From positions 52,234,565-52,298,564 of the forward strand of contig CM030366.1 of the NCBI GenBank assembly GCA_017893485.1: a DNA stretch of 64,000 nucleotides, given 5' to 3'. A program made the position numbers and the translations under genes. Origin of the DNA: Hemerocallis citrina (Eukaryota > Streptophyta > Magnoliopsida > Asparagales > Asphodelaceae). This document shows positions 1 through 10,015 of the stretch, in pieces. Below the pieces are notes generated by a model. That model was not told the origin of the DNA. It did no database searches and was given only the letters and a program-made list of their open reading frames with translations. Each line of letters starts with the position of its first letter. Positions within the stretch are counted from its first letter, which is position 1.

Positions 1-250
1 GACCCATCCTGTTCGGGGAGAGGTCCGTCTGGGAGGCAAGCGGAGTGAAGAGCTCGAGTCTGGGAGAGAGCCATTTGTGAGACGAGTGTAAGGAGCAACT
101 CTAGGAGAGAGTGGTGAGCTCCGAACTCGCTGAGAAGAGGTCCGCTTTTGGAGGCGAGCGGAGCGAAGAGCTTGACTCTGGGAGAGAGCCGTTTGTGAGA
201 CGAGTTTGAGGAGCAACCCTAGGAGAAAGTTGTGGGCTCCGAACTCGTTA
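1..250. repeat. Two-copy tandem repeat of about 116 bp
   Basis: The block starting near 21 (GAGGTCCGTCTGGGAGGC...) recurs near 137 (GAGGTCCGCTTTTGGAGGC...), and both copies continue through the same GAGAGAGCC and GTGAGACGAG stretches into CTCCGAACTCG. The copies differ by scattered substitutions. The block lies downstream of a minus-strand gag, where Tat-lineage elements are known to carry variable tandem repeats in their 3' untranslated region. It is probably cut by the window edge. Confidence 0.7.
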
Positions 251-269
251 TTTAAGTGAGGGAATCAAC

Positions 270-1010
270 GGTTGTGGGAGCAATTCCGAATGGCGAACTA
301 CCCCTAGCTCGCTTAGGAGCGAACTTGCAGAGTAGAGTCGAACCAAGTGTTGGACTCCGAACCATTCAACGGCTATGGGAGCAGTTCCGAATGGCGAGCT
401 ACTTCTAGCTCGCCAAGTGTTGGACTCCGGAACCATTGTCAGTTTAAGGGGCGTGGGAGCAATTTCGAATGGCGAACTACCCCTAGCTCGCTTAGGAGCG
501 AACTTGCGGAGTAGAGTCGAACCAAGTGTTGGACTCCGTACCATTCAACGGCTGTGGGAGCAGTTCCGAATGGCGAGCTACTTCTAGCTCGCCAAGTGTT
601 GGACTCCGGAACCATTGTCAGTTTAAGGGGCATGGGAGCAATTTCGAATGGCGAACTACCCCTAGCTCGCTTAGGAGCGAACTTGCGGAGTAGAGTCGAA
701 CCAAGTGTTGGACTCCGTACCATTCAACGGCTGTGGGAGCAGTTCCGAATGGCGAACCACTTCTAACCCGCTTAAGAGCAAGTTATTCGAAGCAGAATCG
801 AACCAAGTGTTGGACTCCGGAACCATCGTTAGAGGGGTTAACGAGGTGTAGGAGCAATTCCGAATGGCGAACCACTTCTTACCCGCTTATGAGCGAGTAA
901 TTTGAAGCGGAATCGAGCCAAGTGTTGGACTCCGACCTCGTTGTTAGAGCTTAGTAAGTTGCGGGAGCAGCCATGTAGAAGAAGCTGGACTCCGAACTCG
1001 CCTTTTTGCG
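270..1010. repeat. Tandem repeat, 179-bp higher-order unit made of two related halves
   Basis: GGGAGCAGTTCCGAATGGCG recurs at about 376, 555 and 734, giving a period of 179 bp. A related half-unit (GGGAGCAATTTCGAATGGCG and variants) sits between at about 273, 453, 632 and 850. Each half ends in CAAGTGTTGGACTCCG. Copies decay towards 1000. Short open frames here simply follow the repeat and are not genes. As 3'-UTR repeats of a Tat-like element, these are the type of sequence known to seed satellite DNA. Confidence 0.85.
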
Positions 1011-1262
1011 AGTCGTGACTCGGAGAGATTGAGATGAAGCAAGAGCAACAATTTCCAATGAAAAAATGTAAAGTTTTATTGAAATAAACTAAGTGGCTGC
1101 TTCAATAAGGCGAGCCATTATTACATACTGTTGGCCGAGTTACAAGCATCGGCCTTATTGAAAATCAAGATCCTACTTCTATGATAAGGTGAAGACCTCT
1201 CGAGAGTTGGGAGGTTCTGAGTCTTGAAGCTCAGCGGGCCTTTCCGTTCGTTTGTTGGCTCC

Positions 1263-3056
1263 TCAGGGGAGAAGCTCGGCTCCATCGTTTTGGATGAACT
1301 TGGTCAGGTGTCCCCGCTGTATGAGTTCTTCGATCTCCTCCTTGAGAGCTCGACAATCATCCGTGTCGTGGCCGTGGTCCCTGTAAAAGCGACACCACTT
1401 ATCTTTGTTCCTCTTCTTTCCAGGTGTGTTCATTCTAGGGGGAGCGCGGAGTAGCCCTTCCTTGTCCACTTCCATAAGAACTTCTGATATGTTGGCAACG
1501 AGGGGGGTGAACTTTTCAAACCGAGGAGTCGGGCGACGCTGCCCATTGTTGTCCTTCTGAGATTTTTGGGACTCCTCTTCGCTCGTGCTCTTCCGTTTGT
1601 TCCCGGAAGATGTCTCCTCAAAGCCCGGGAAATTCTCGGCTTCTTCGGCCCGAATGTACTTTTCACACCTGAGAAGGAGGTCGGCGAAGTTTTGTGGGGG
1701 CTTCTTAGCAAGAGAGGAACGGAGGCTGGAATTGAAGACATTGGATTGGAATGCTGCGGTAGCGACGGACTGGTCGAGGGATGCAATGGATCTGGCTTCA
1801 GCTATGAACCTCTTCACGTAGTCCCTCAATTTCTCCCCCTTCTTTTGGTGGAGGTGCAATAGAGAGATGCTGGTCTTGTCAGCCCTTCGGCTGCTAACAA
1901 AATGGGTGACGAAGAGCGTCTCGAACTGCTCGAAGGAGAATATTGAGGCCGGAGCGAGGCGAGAGTACCATTCTCGAGCTGGGCCCTTAAGAGTCGCGGG
2001 GAAAGTTTTGCAGAGTAGGGCATCGGAAGCTTGGTGGAGGAGCATCAGTGTCTTGAAGCTCTCGATGTGGTCGACGGGGTCGGTCTCCCCGAAGTAACTT
2101 TCGAACTGGGGAGGTTTGAAACCGAAAGGCACAGGGGCATCCACTATGGCTCGGGAGAAAGGGGGTCAGCTAGGACGTAGGGTCCTCCCCCTTAGCTCCT
2201 CTTCTCGGTTGATCTGACCCAGTTGTCTTTCTACTTCATGAAGGCGGCGGTACATGGCGTCATCCCTCTGACGGTAATCTGCCGAGCCTCGAGACTCGTC
2301 TTCGTATGAGGGAGAGCGAGGGCTGCGGCGACGGTAGCTTCGGGAGCGATGAGGACTTGGGGTACGCCGGGGGTTGGTAGGAGCAGGACGAGGAGAGGGA
2401 GACCGTTGGCGAGGGCTCCGGACCGGAGGAGGAGATGGAGGCTTGGGTGCGTTGGTGTTGGGACGGTTGTTGAGAGCTTGTAGGATGGTCGCTTGGAACT
2501 GCTGGAACTCGGCACGCGTGATGGGTGCCTCATTGTCCCTGGGATGTTGCCGACCTGCAGGGGAGTGTGGCCTTCTTCGGTAGTGCACGGGAGATTCTTT
2601 CCGACCCCTTCGATTAGGGGACCTCCTATACTCCTGGCGGTGATGGTACCGCTCATCCGGACGGTGCTGGCGGGAGGTTTCCTCGTGGGCCCGCTTCTCC
2701 TCCAGATGGCGGCGAAGGTCATCCTCTCTCTGGTGGTTGATGGCGATGTTATGGCGACCAGAGGCTCGGGAATGATGGGAGGCCATAGAGTCCGTATGGG
2801 CATTGTGGATGGAGACGTGTTCTTGGTGAAAGGGCTGTTTCCCTCGGGAGCCCCCCGCACCAGCGTTCTGAGGTCCGGTCGGACCCTTGGTGGGTTGCTG
2901 ATTCTGAAGAGGGGGTTGATTTTGTTGGAGCGGGTCTTCCGTCTGAAGCGGCGGTCGTTCCTGCTGCAGAACGGTTTGGTCAGGGACTGGCTCTTGCTGT
3001 TCGGCGGGGTTGGGCCCACGGTGGGACCCCTTAGATTTGGCTCTTCTCGGAGGCAT
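1263..3056 (-). pseudogene. gag: Gag polyprotein, one in-frame stop
   Basis: About 598 codons in a single frame starting MPPRRAKSKGSHRG at 3056, broken only by a TGA at 2168-2166. Residues 1-200 are low-complexity, rich in P, Q, R and S. The segment after the stop begins with the typical PVPFGFKPPQFESYFGETDP entry into the retrotransposon gag domain, followed by FETLFVTHFVSSRRADK and KRFIAEARSI. Near the C-terminus CRFYRDHGHDTDDC is the zinc-knuckle-like motif of Tat gags, followed by LKEEIEELIQRGHL. Gag packages element RNA in virus-like particles. The single nonsense codon suggests a fairly young copy or one mobilised in trans. Product family is clear; lineage is inferred. Confidence 0.85.
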
Positions 3057-3107
3057 GGCTGGAGAAGATCTATCGAACGGGAAGAGGTGAGGTCTCTATT
3101 CGTTGGT

Positions 3108-3125
3108 TTCCCACAGACGGCGCCA
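3108..3125 (-). other. Primer-binding site, tRNA-Asp type
   Basis: The minus strand reads TGGCGCCGTCTGTGGGAA three bases inside the LTR end, the usual primer-site form of plant Tat elements, partly matching the 3' end of tRNA-Asp. It fixes the inner LTR boundary at 3129. Confidence 0.75.
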
Positions 3126-3128
3126 ATC

Positions 3129-3787
3129 TGTTACCGCTAAATCTGGTGTGGGGGTAAACAGACAGAATTTGTGAGTTCGAGGAAAAACCTAAATAGCGAA
3201 ACCGAACCTGACCCGTCGTTGACTGATCGTTGACTCCCGCCGTTAACCTGCAAAAAGTGCGAGACACCGGGGGGGATCCCGGCGACGCACCCTCCGACGC
3301 TCAAGTCAGTAATCAGAAATGATTAAGAAAGAGCGTAAATTGAGAAAAAATACTGATTACCTCTTAATGGAGATGGATGGGGGGTATTTATAGGCGTCTT
3401 TGGGACTGGATTAGGAATGTAATCCCTGTGATTAGATAAGGAATATTCCCCGTAATCAGATGAGGAAAGTAATCTGATAAGGTATATTCCCCGTAATCAG
3501 ATAAGGAATTGAATCCCTAATTCCCAGTGAAAAGATAGATGTAAATCAGGGCCGTTGATTAGGATTAATCAGGGACCTTGATTGTATCTTGCTGGACCGG
3601 GTGTGCAGCGGGTTGGAACCCGTACCCAGTTGACGTGGATCCGTTTATGGGTTATTGGGCTTTTGAATTAAAGACCCAGTTCCCATTTCAGACCCGTTTG
3701 TAGGCGAAATTACCGTTTTACCCCTGAGCTTTAAGATTCGTGTCCGATGTGAACGGCCCCGATTTAATCCTATTTTTAGCCATATCA
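3129..3787 (-). repeat. 5' LTR of the Tat-like element
   Basis: About 659 bp. On the minus strand it starts TGATATGGCTAAAA at 3787 and ends GCGGTAACA at 3129, next to the primer site. It contains a TATA box at 3392-3385. The outer edge is inferred from TG/CA ends and from where Copia pol sequence resumes at 3788; the partner LTR is outside the window. Confidence 0.6.
3385..3392 (-). promoter_or_regulatory. TATA box of the Tat-like LTR
   Basis: TATAAATA on the minus strand in CCTATAAATACC, about 260 bp upstream of the inner LTR end. Transcription would start some 25-35 bp further, near 3355. Confidence 0.55.
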
Positions 3788-3843
3788 GTTTCTTCACTTG
3801 TAATGCCCCGATTTTCATTTAATGAAAATTATTTTATTTTTGC

Positions 3844-4170
3844 ACGTAGTGTGCACGTGCAATATTTTTGGTTGAATTTTATGATTATTTTCATCATGAT
3901 GATGTATAGATTTTTAAATATGTGCTTTTATATGAAGCCTTCTTCTAAATAGATAAAAGCCTTTTCTTTTTAAAAAGCCTAAAATGTAATTCATTTATGT
4001 TATTTTAAAATAATTATTTTGGCCCATAAACTAAAGCCCATGAGTTAATTTATTTTTTATACAACTTGTCATGTAGAATACAATTTAAAGTTTATTTTTA
4101 TATAAAATTTAATGTACAATTTTTGGACCTAGTTGCTTGCACGTGCATTGCACGTACACGTGCAAAATGC
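3844..4170 (+). promoter_or_regulatory. ACGT-core (G-box-like) cluster in U3 of solo LTR A
   Basis: GCACGTAGTGTGCACGTGC at about 3843 and GCACGTGCATTGCACGTACA at about 4140 hold several CACGTG and ACGTGC cores, potential sites for plant bZIP or bHLH factors. Similar cores occur early in solo LTR B (ACACGTGCAAAACACGTGC near 8696) and D (ACGTGTTTTGCACGT near 45885; GACACGTGCATTGCAC near 46193). Recurrence in the same LTR third suggests a retained promoter element; function is inferred. Confidence 0.5.
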
Positions 4171-4342
4171 ACTTTTCCAAGCTAGGCCGGTTGTGAGCTT
4201 GGAGGGAAATAAAAATTTGAGTGGAAATCATGGTGTGGTGGTTACTTGATTGTGGGTAGTTAGTGTAACTCCTCATTAAATCTAAACCATTTGTTCCTAA
4301 CTCCTACTTCAATCCTAGCCCTCCATTTCCCTAGATTTTTAG

Positions 4343-4350
4343 TATAAATA
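4343..4350 (+). promoter_or_regulatory. TATA box of solo LTR A
   Basis: TATAAATA within AGTATAAATACTCC, about 545 bp into the LTR. Solo LTR D has TATAAAATA at 46377-46385, at the same relative distance, which supports both. Confidence 0.6.
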
Positions 4351-5267
4351 CTCCCCCCCCCTGGCTAGTTATTCTTGTGCTTATTAATCCCTCCAAACCT
4401 ATAGTCTAAATTATATTATCTAGTAGTGATTTTGTGAGTTAAAAGATTGAGAGTGTGTGGGATTGTGCTTGCAACATCAAGGAGAAGAGGAGGCCGGCCA
4501 TCAACTAGGAGCTCTCGGTTTGGTGCTTGGGAGGGTTGTGTGCGCGTGTTCAAGGAGGAGGAGCACTCTCGTTGCAAGGACATTCGTCTAGGAGGTTGCT
4601 AAATTGTATTTTTCTCTCCAAATTAAGGTGGGTAATTTCTCTATTTCTAAATAAGAATGCATGCTAGATTCAATTAGAAAAATGATGCATAAAAATGATT
4701 AATAAGAGTGCGCATTTAATTGAAAAAATGAGCTATAATTGATTGAATTGTTGATATGCAAATTGTGTGTGATTCTACTATTAAAATTCAAGTTGGGTGC
4801 AACATGAATATGGTTATGAATTGTGTAAATGAACTTTCGTTAGTAGCATGAAAATTATGCACAAAGATTAGTAGTTGACAATATCGCATTATGTGCTAAT
4901 TAGAAATTTTGTTATGTTGTTGTAACGAATAAATTAAGATGCAGTCATTATATTTATGAGATGAATAATGGCGGAAAATTAGTATAGAGACTAATGAAAC
5001 TATAATGTCGAAAAAGGAATGTATTAGTGGTAGTATATTAAATTAACCAATTTGTATGGTAGAAATGTGTTATTTATGGGGAAAAATATGTTTAATTATT
5101 TGAGAAAATTATTTTATATACTGGAGTAAAATTCATGATGGAAATGATAAATCTGGAATTTTATAGTATATTAGTAAGAACAAATTGAAGTAAGATGTTG
5201 ATGAACATCAATGTACTCTAAATAACAGAGAATAATTGGTTAAATAAATTTCGAGTTGTAACTTTGA

Positions 5268-5353
5268 CAACCTGAGCACGTAGCTCAAGTGGTCGGGATA
5301 GCCTTAGAGCACTACAGTGGTCTAAGGTCATTGGTTCGAACTCCCGGGTTGCC
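5268..5353 (+). other. tRNA-like module 1 in solo LTR A
   Basis: An A-box-like TAGCTCAAGTGG (5281-5292) and a B-box GGTTCGAACTCC (5333-5344) are enclosed by CAACCTG (5268-5274) and CGGGTTG (5345-5351), which pair over 7 bp with one G-U, as in an acceptor stem. CCTTAGA/TCTAAGG gives a 7-bp central hairpin. The D-arm is too long and the T-stem poor, so this is not a functional tRNA gene. It looks tRNA-derived or SINE-like and could act as a Pol III promoter. Confidence 0.55.
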
Positions 5354-5435
5354 ATACTTTTAATTTTTCATTTCAAAAATTATATAAACAGTGCGGCCGA
5401 AGAACATTTAATGCTTTCGCGCCCTCTTCTATGCG

Positions 5436-5515
5436 TCGGCAGCACTCGGCCTAGTGGTCTGTGCTTTGGTTGTTTCTCCTAGTGGTCGCTGGTTCGATCC
5501 GTGGCCTTCGGCTGT
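5436..5515 (+). other. tRNA-like module 2 in solo LTR A
   Basis: GGCCTAGTGGTC (5448-5459, A-box-like) and GGTTCGATCC (5491-5500, B-box-like) lie 32 bp apart in a locally GC-richer patch, about 85 bp after module 1. Pairing outside the boxes is weak. It resembles a degenerate second tRNA-like copy. Confidence 0.45.
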
Positions 5516-7088
5516 GTTTATGTTGTGGAAAAATAATTTTTTGGGGGTGTTTTAGTGATAAAAAATGTGGGAAAAAAATATATTTATTATTTTAAAATCA
5601 TGTGGTGTTTATGAAAAATAATTTGAGGATTATTCGTATGAAGTGGAGTACGTTTAAGGAGTAAAAGTATAATTTAGAACTATAAGTTCTACACTTGTAT
5701 TTGTAAAAAGTGGTACTTTACAAAAGATTTAAAATGGAATATTAGAAGAAAAAAATACGAATAAGATGTGAATTATATGAAGTGATGTGAATTATTCTCA
5801 ATGGAGAATGGTGTGACAATTCATGATGTATAAATATTCATCCTTGATTAAGTAACTAGTGATGTGGTTTTTTATGTGAAAATATTATTGCATGAGTTAC
5901 ATGATGAATAGTTGAATTTAGTGTATAATTATGGACTATTGAATGATTTGGAAATCATGATTTGAAGATAGAAATATTTTGAGTATGACAACTCAACATG
6001 TGAACCTATGAGTTGAAACACTCAACTCTAGAATTTGTGAATGGGAATTGAAACAAAAGAGTAGCTAAGTCTCCCCGGCATTTGGAAAGAAATAAATGAA
6101 ATATGAAAGACCAAGGTTGGTCATGTTGAACAAATGTATAAGTCCGGTTTAGGGGAGAGGCTAACTCTAGTGCTTTGGTTTTATTCATGATTCTATATCA
6201 TTAGAATTAAGGATTAGCTACATAGTGAAGACGTGATGAAAGTAAGAGAAAAACATTGAGTATGAGGGCCATTGGATAGCGGCGAGAGCGTATCCCAGGA
6301 TGTCCCATGATGAGTCTGGGCAAGAATACTGCTCCAGAGTACCGTCCCGGTGGCGACGCTCGTGGGATGTTTGAAGACTACGGGTGGTGTCATGTCTATG
6401 GTAGAAGCTGAATTACCACAGGATGCCTGCATGATGAGTCATGTGTCAATGCGTTGGGATTCCCTCCAGGGCGCTTAGACATGAGTCCGTAGGTCAGAAA
6501 ACATCTAGGATACTTACCGTAGTTACAGTAGTAGATTAAGTCATGACGAGGGATTGAACCCTACAAAGATGAAGAACGATTAAGGGCTTGCCCTCGGACC
6601 TATGTAGTATGGGATGCATAGAATCCGAACAAGTGCGCATTAGTGTCATATAATATAAATAACTGCATTAAGGACTAAGTGCACAATCACAACACGACAT
6701 CCATAGGGTAGTCCCTTTAGTTTGATATGTGACAAGTTTGTGTTTGCTAAATATGAAAAATAAGTTATACTATTTTCGGTATAGAGAGGATGGCTGTGTA
6801 TAATGTTCGTCGGTTGAATAAACTGACGTATCCACAGTCTTATATGCAGGTAAATGGCATGATAAAGATTAAAGAGGAACAGATGCTTAAAGATTATTCA
6901 ATGTTGTTGTACATTTATTTCATTGTTGTAAAGTTTACTTCCGTTGTGCAATGTAAATTGTAATGTATTCATGTAAACTCTGATGTAAAGTGAAAAGTTC
7001 AAATTTCCTTGTAAAATTGTACTAAATGAAGCGGAAAGATCCTGTAGAACATCTCGAATTCAGTGTATTTGGGATTCGGGGCGTTACA

Positions 7089-7495
7089 TCACTTATTTGA
7101 TAGAGGGTAACCCTTCAACTTACGAAGAAGCAATATCTTCTCCTGATGCTCCATTCTGGAAAGAAGCCATCAACAATGAGTACAACTCCATCATGGAGAA
7201 CATTACTTGGTATTTAGCAGACCTACCTTTAGGTAGTACACCCATAGGTTGCAAGTGGATCTTCAAAAAGAAACATAGAGCTGACGGTTCCATAGAGAAA
7301 TACAAAGCTAGATTAGTAGCCAAAGGCTTCACCCAGAAAAAAGAATTAGACACCTACTCTCCTGGAGTTAGGATTGTCTCTATTAGAACTCTTCTAGCTT
7401 TAGCATCCATTTATGACTTGCTAATTCATCAAATGGATGTAAAGACAGCCTTTTTTGAATGGAGACCTAGAGGAAGAAATCTACATGAAGCAATC
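7089..7495 (+). pseudogene. pol: Copia-1 pol fragment: start of reverse transcriptase
   Basis: Encodes the Copia RT entry region: IEGNPSTYEEAISSPDAPFW, then GCKWIFKKKHRADGSIEKYK, ARLVAKGFTQKKELDTYSPG and HQMDVKTAFF. RT copies element RNA into DNA. The frame is cut at 7495 by a 264-bp insertion that splits the codons for KQPEG, which resume at 7760. GVRIVSIRTLL stands where VARIDSIRTLL would be usual, and the FFEWRPRG stretch before the insertion is out of frame with the expected FLNGDLEEE. Confidence 0.85.
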
Positions 7496-7759
7496 TGTAA
7501 TACCCCAGATTTGCAGCGAACAGTCGACTGGTAACACTGTTTACACAGGATTTGAGAAAGGATTTGAGAAATTTAGTCCCACATGGGAGGTGCACAAAAA
7601 CTAATTTGAGTATAAATATAATTAGCCAATGATCAAGAGTCACCTAATTGGTTAACCACCTTTTGAGAGGCAGCCTGTGGTGGGCAGTTGTACTACATAG
7701 TATATAATTTGTTCTATAAAAATATTAAAATTGTCTGAGTATTGGGGCGGGGCGTTACA
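7496..7759 (+). mobile_element. 264-bp TRIM-like solo LTR
   Basis: Starts TGTAATACCCC and ends GGGGCGTTACA. The flanks CAATC (7491-7495) and CAACC (7760-7764) are a 5-bp target duplication with one mismatch. Its right half closely matches the 5' LTR of the TRIM at 24031: GATCAAGAGTCACC, TTGGTTAACCACCTTTTGAG and GCCTGTGGTG are shared in order, as is a TAGTCCCACAT motif. An AGTCGACT palindrome sits at about 7518. It has no coding capacity. Confidence 0.8.
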
Positions 7760-8593
7760 CAACCTGAAGGTTTTATTACTAAAGGTCAAGAAAAGAAAGT
7801 TTGCAGATTAGTAAAATCTCTTTATGGCCTAAAGCAAGCTCCCAAGCAATGGCACAACAAATTTAATAAAGTGATTTTAGAATATGGTTTCTTACCAAAT
7901 GAGTATGACAAATATATATACTCTAAAAACATTGATAGAAGTTGTGTCATTCTATGCTTGTATGTAGATGACATCCTCATTTTAGGATCAACACTTGAGT
8001 TGATAAATAATACTAAAGATTATCTATCTAGCATGTTTAATATGAAAGACCTAGGTGAAAGCCAACCTGATTCTAGAAATGCAAGTATCCAAATCCAAAG
8101 AGGGTTATACTCTATCCTTAGTACACTCTATTGAGAAAATGCTAAGGAAATTTGAGTACTTTGATAAGAAACCTGCTCCTACTCCTTTTGACAGTAGTAC
8201 CATTCTCAAGAAGAATGAAGGTTCACCTGTAGAACATCATAGATACTCTCAGATGATAGGTTCTCTTATGTATATAATAAATAGAACCAGACCTGATATT
8301 GCATTTGCTATTGGGAGACTTAGTAGATATACTAGTAACCCAAACCGGTCACATTGGTCAGCATTAGAAAGAGTATTTAGATATCTTAAGGGTACTATAG
8401 ATTATAAACTTCATTATTCTAGACACCCTGATATCATAGAAGGTTACTCAGATGCAAACTGGATAACTGACTCACATGATGTGAAATCCACAACTGGATA
8501 TGTTTTTACCCTAGGAGGAGCTGCAATCTCCTGGGGTTCATGTAAACAAACTATCATAGCTAGAAGTACTATGGACTCTGAAATGATAGCTTT
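7760..8593 (+). pseudogene. pol: Copia-1 pol fragment: RT palm to RNase H, frameshifted
   Basis: Continues from KQPEG with SLYGLKQAPKQWHNKFNKVI and the catalytic CLYVDDILILGS. A one-base insertion near 8058 (GGTGAAAGCC where the frame needs GGTGAAGCC) shifts the frame before [15 protein letters not shown]. RNase H follows: [38 protein letters not shown] and [11 protein letters not shown] hold the usual acidic residues. Coding stops at solo LTR B (8594) and resumes at 11403. Confidence 0.85.
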
Positions 8594-9675
8594 TGTAGAA
8601 CCCCGTATTTTCAAATATTATTTTTATATTTGAAAATGAATTTAAATTGATTTTGGAAGAATTTAATGAATATTTTCAGAAAAATTTATCTTGTTACACG
8701 TGCAAAACACGTGCAAATACTTTTATGGAAAGTTTGAAAATTTAGTTTTCTTTATGAAAAATTATTATTTAATATTTGGGATTTATTTAGTATTTTTCCA
8801 GATTTTTCTGAAATTAATTGGAACTATTTGCAGTTTTTGAGAAAAGAAGGACCTTTTTGCAAAATTGACATTTTTAAGGGTTAAAGTGCAAACATATTTT
8901 CTAGATGTTTGGATCAGTATGGGTTGAGATTTAGAAGTATATTTTCTTTTAAATCCTAATTTAAATGAATTTTGGTCGAATTTCCAAGACTAGACCTATA
9001 TATGTGAAGTTGTATTTTGGAAAGAATTATTTTGCAAAAGTGGGGTAAAACCCTAAACTCTTTATCCCGGATATTTAAAGGATTTCTTTCAGCTGTCATT
9101 GGGGAGAAAATACCGAACTTTTGGAGATTTATTTTGGTGGAGAAAGAAGAGGTTTGGATCTAGCAAAAGGAAAGCTTTTCGTTGAATATTCTCAATTCAA
9201 GGTGAGTGATATAAAATTTGTTTTGTTGTTTGATTCATGTGAAGTGACATTGCGTGTTTGTTTTGTTTGTGAATGTTATAAATTCGTCTTGTTGTTGATC
9301 TATGTATGCGAGTGGCAATGTTGTTTGATTTGATGTTGTGAATGATTAGATCGTTGTTATTAAAATTGTGTTGCTAAAAGCATGTTAAGATTTGAGTATG
9401 AACACCTGGACATTGGGTTTATAAATCAGATTTTGATTTAGATTTGTGAAAGAGAGTTAGTCTTGTGAAACCCTAATGAAAGAAATTGTGATTTAGAACA
9501 TGAGAACTTGAGTTTTGACATATTGATGTTTTGAGTAATATATATCCATAATGAGGATTTGTTGAGATTTATCATTTTTTTTCCTGAATACGAACTATTT
9601 TCATAAACAATGAATCATTAGAAAACTCCAGTTTGATTTTGTAGTCAGACCTAAATTTTAAAAACTGTAGGCCGA

Positions 9676-10015
9676 CAGTCGACTGGCCTACTGTACAGTC
9701 GACTGGTACGAGCCTGCTAATGTATCTTAGAATCCATGAAAAGTCGTCCTGGACAGTCGACCTAGCTCGTAGGCAGTCGACTGGTTCACTGAGGAATTTA
9801 TTTTGTAAAAATTATTAGTCCTTTCTGGACAGTCGACCTATAATCCTTTAAGTCGACTTATATACTTAGAATATTTTTGAGAAAATTATTGGAATTTACC
9901 TCTAGTAAGTCGACCGATCATCTTATAAGTCAACTTATATGACTTAGTTTATTTTTGTAAAATTTTGGATATTCGTCCTCTGGGCAGTCGACTTGCTACA
10001 GTATAAGTCGACTGG
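9676..10015. repeat. Cluster of AGTCGAC palindromes in solo LTR B
   Basis: CAGTCGACTGG or close variants start at about 9676, 9696, 9754, 9774, 9830, 9852, 9907, 9985 and 10006, alternating with AAGTCGACTTA forms. The core AGTCGACT is an 8-bp palindrome. The same core recurs in the LTRs, coding region and 3' region of Copia-3 and in the TRIM-like LTR at 7518. These families are unrelated in sequence otherwise. Role unknown. Confidence 0.8.

Larger units (their letters stand above)
1..3787 (-). mobile_element. Tat-like Ty3/Gypsy element with gag only (TR-GAG-like), left end outside window
   Basis: Read on the minus strand this holds a 5' LTR (3787-3129), a tRNA-Asp-type primer site (3125-3108), a gag frame (3056-1263) and then tandem repeats, with no protease, RT, RNase H or integrase before the window edge. 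Gag plus 3' repeats between LTRs matches the non-autonomous TR-GAG class described in plants. The 3' LTR is not in view, so pol could in principle lie beyond the repeats, although pol normally follows gag directly. The element sits in the Copia-1 polyprotein: 3788-3798 and the sequence from 7089 read on as Copia pol. Confidence 0.65.
4628..6849 (+). other. Putative intron inside solo LTR A
   Basis: A donor-like AAG/GTGGGT lies at 4627/4628 some 280 bp past the TATA box, and TATATGCAG/G at 6849 is acceptor-like. Both are at the same relative places as in solo LTR D (GAG/GTAGGC at 46627/46628; AATGTAG/G at 58889) and in other long LTRs of the window. Sequence after both sites is also similar between A and D. 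Removal would join a short leader to the last 240 bp of the LTR. Splicing itself is inference. Confidence 0.4.
3799..7088 (+). mobile_element. Solo LTR A (3290 bp), Tekay/Del-like long LTR
   Basis: Starts TGTAATGCCCCGA and ends TCGGGGCGTTACA, near-perfect 13-bp inverted ends. It is flanked by a perfect 5-bp target duplication TCACT (3794-3798 and 7089-7093), so it is one insertion. No gag or pol lies inside, and its length matches solo LTR D, so a solo LTR left by LTR-LTR recombination fits best. Contents: ACGT-core cluster, TATA box, possible splice donor and acceptor near its ends, and two tRNA-like modules. The stretch 6190-7088 is similar to 58257-59085. Confidence 0.85.

Noticed and set aside
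248..766. Repeated overlapping open frames of 70-98 codons on both strands
   Set aside because: They follow the 179-bp tandem repeat and reproduce the same sequence each period; no gene-like features.
5268..5353. A functional tRNA gene
   Set aside because: The acceptor-like stem and boxes are present, but the D-arm is too long and the T-stem does not pair; kept only as a tRNA-like module.
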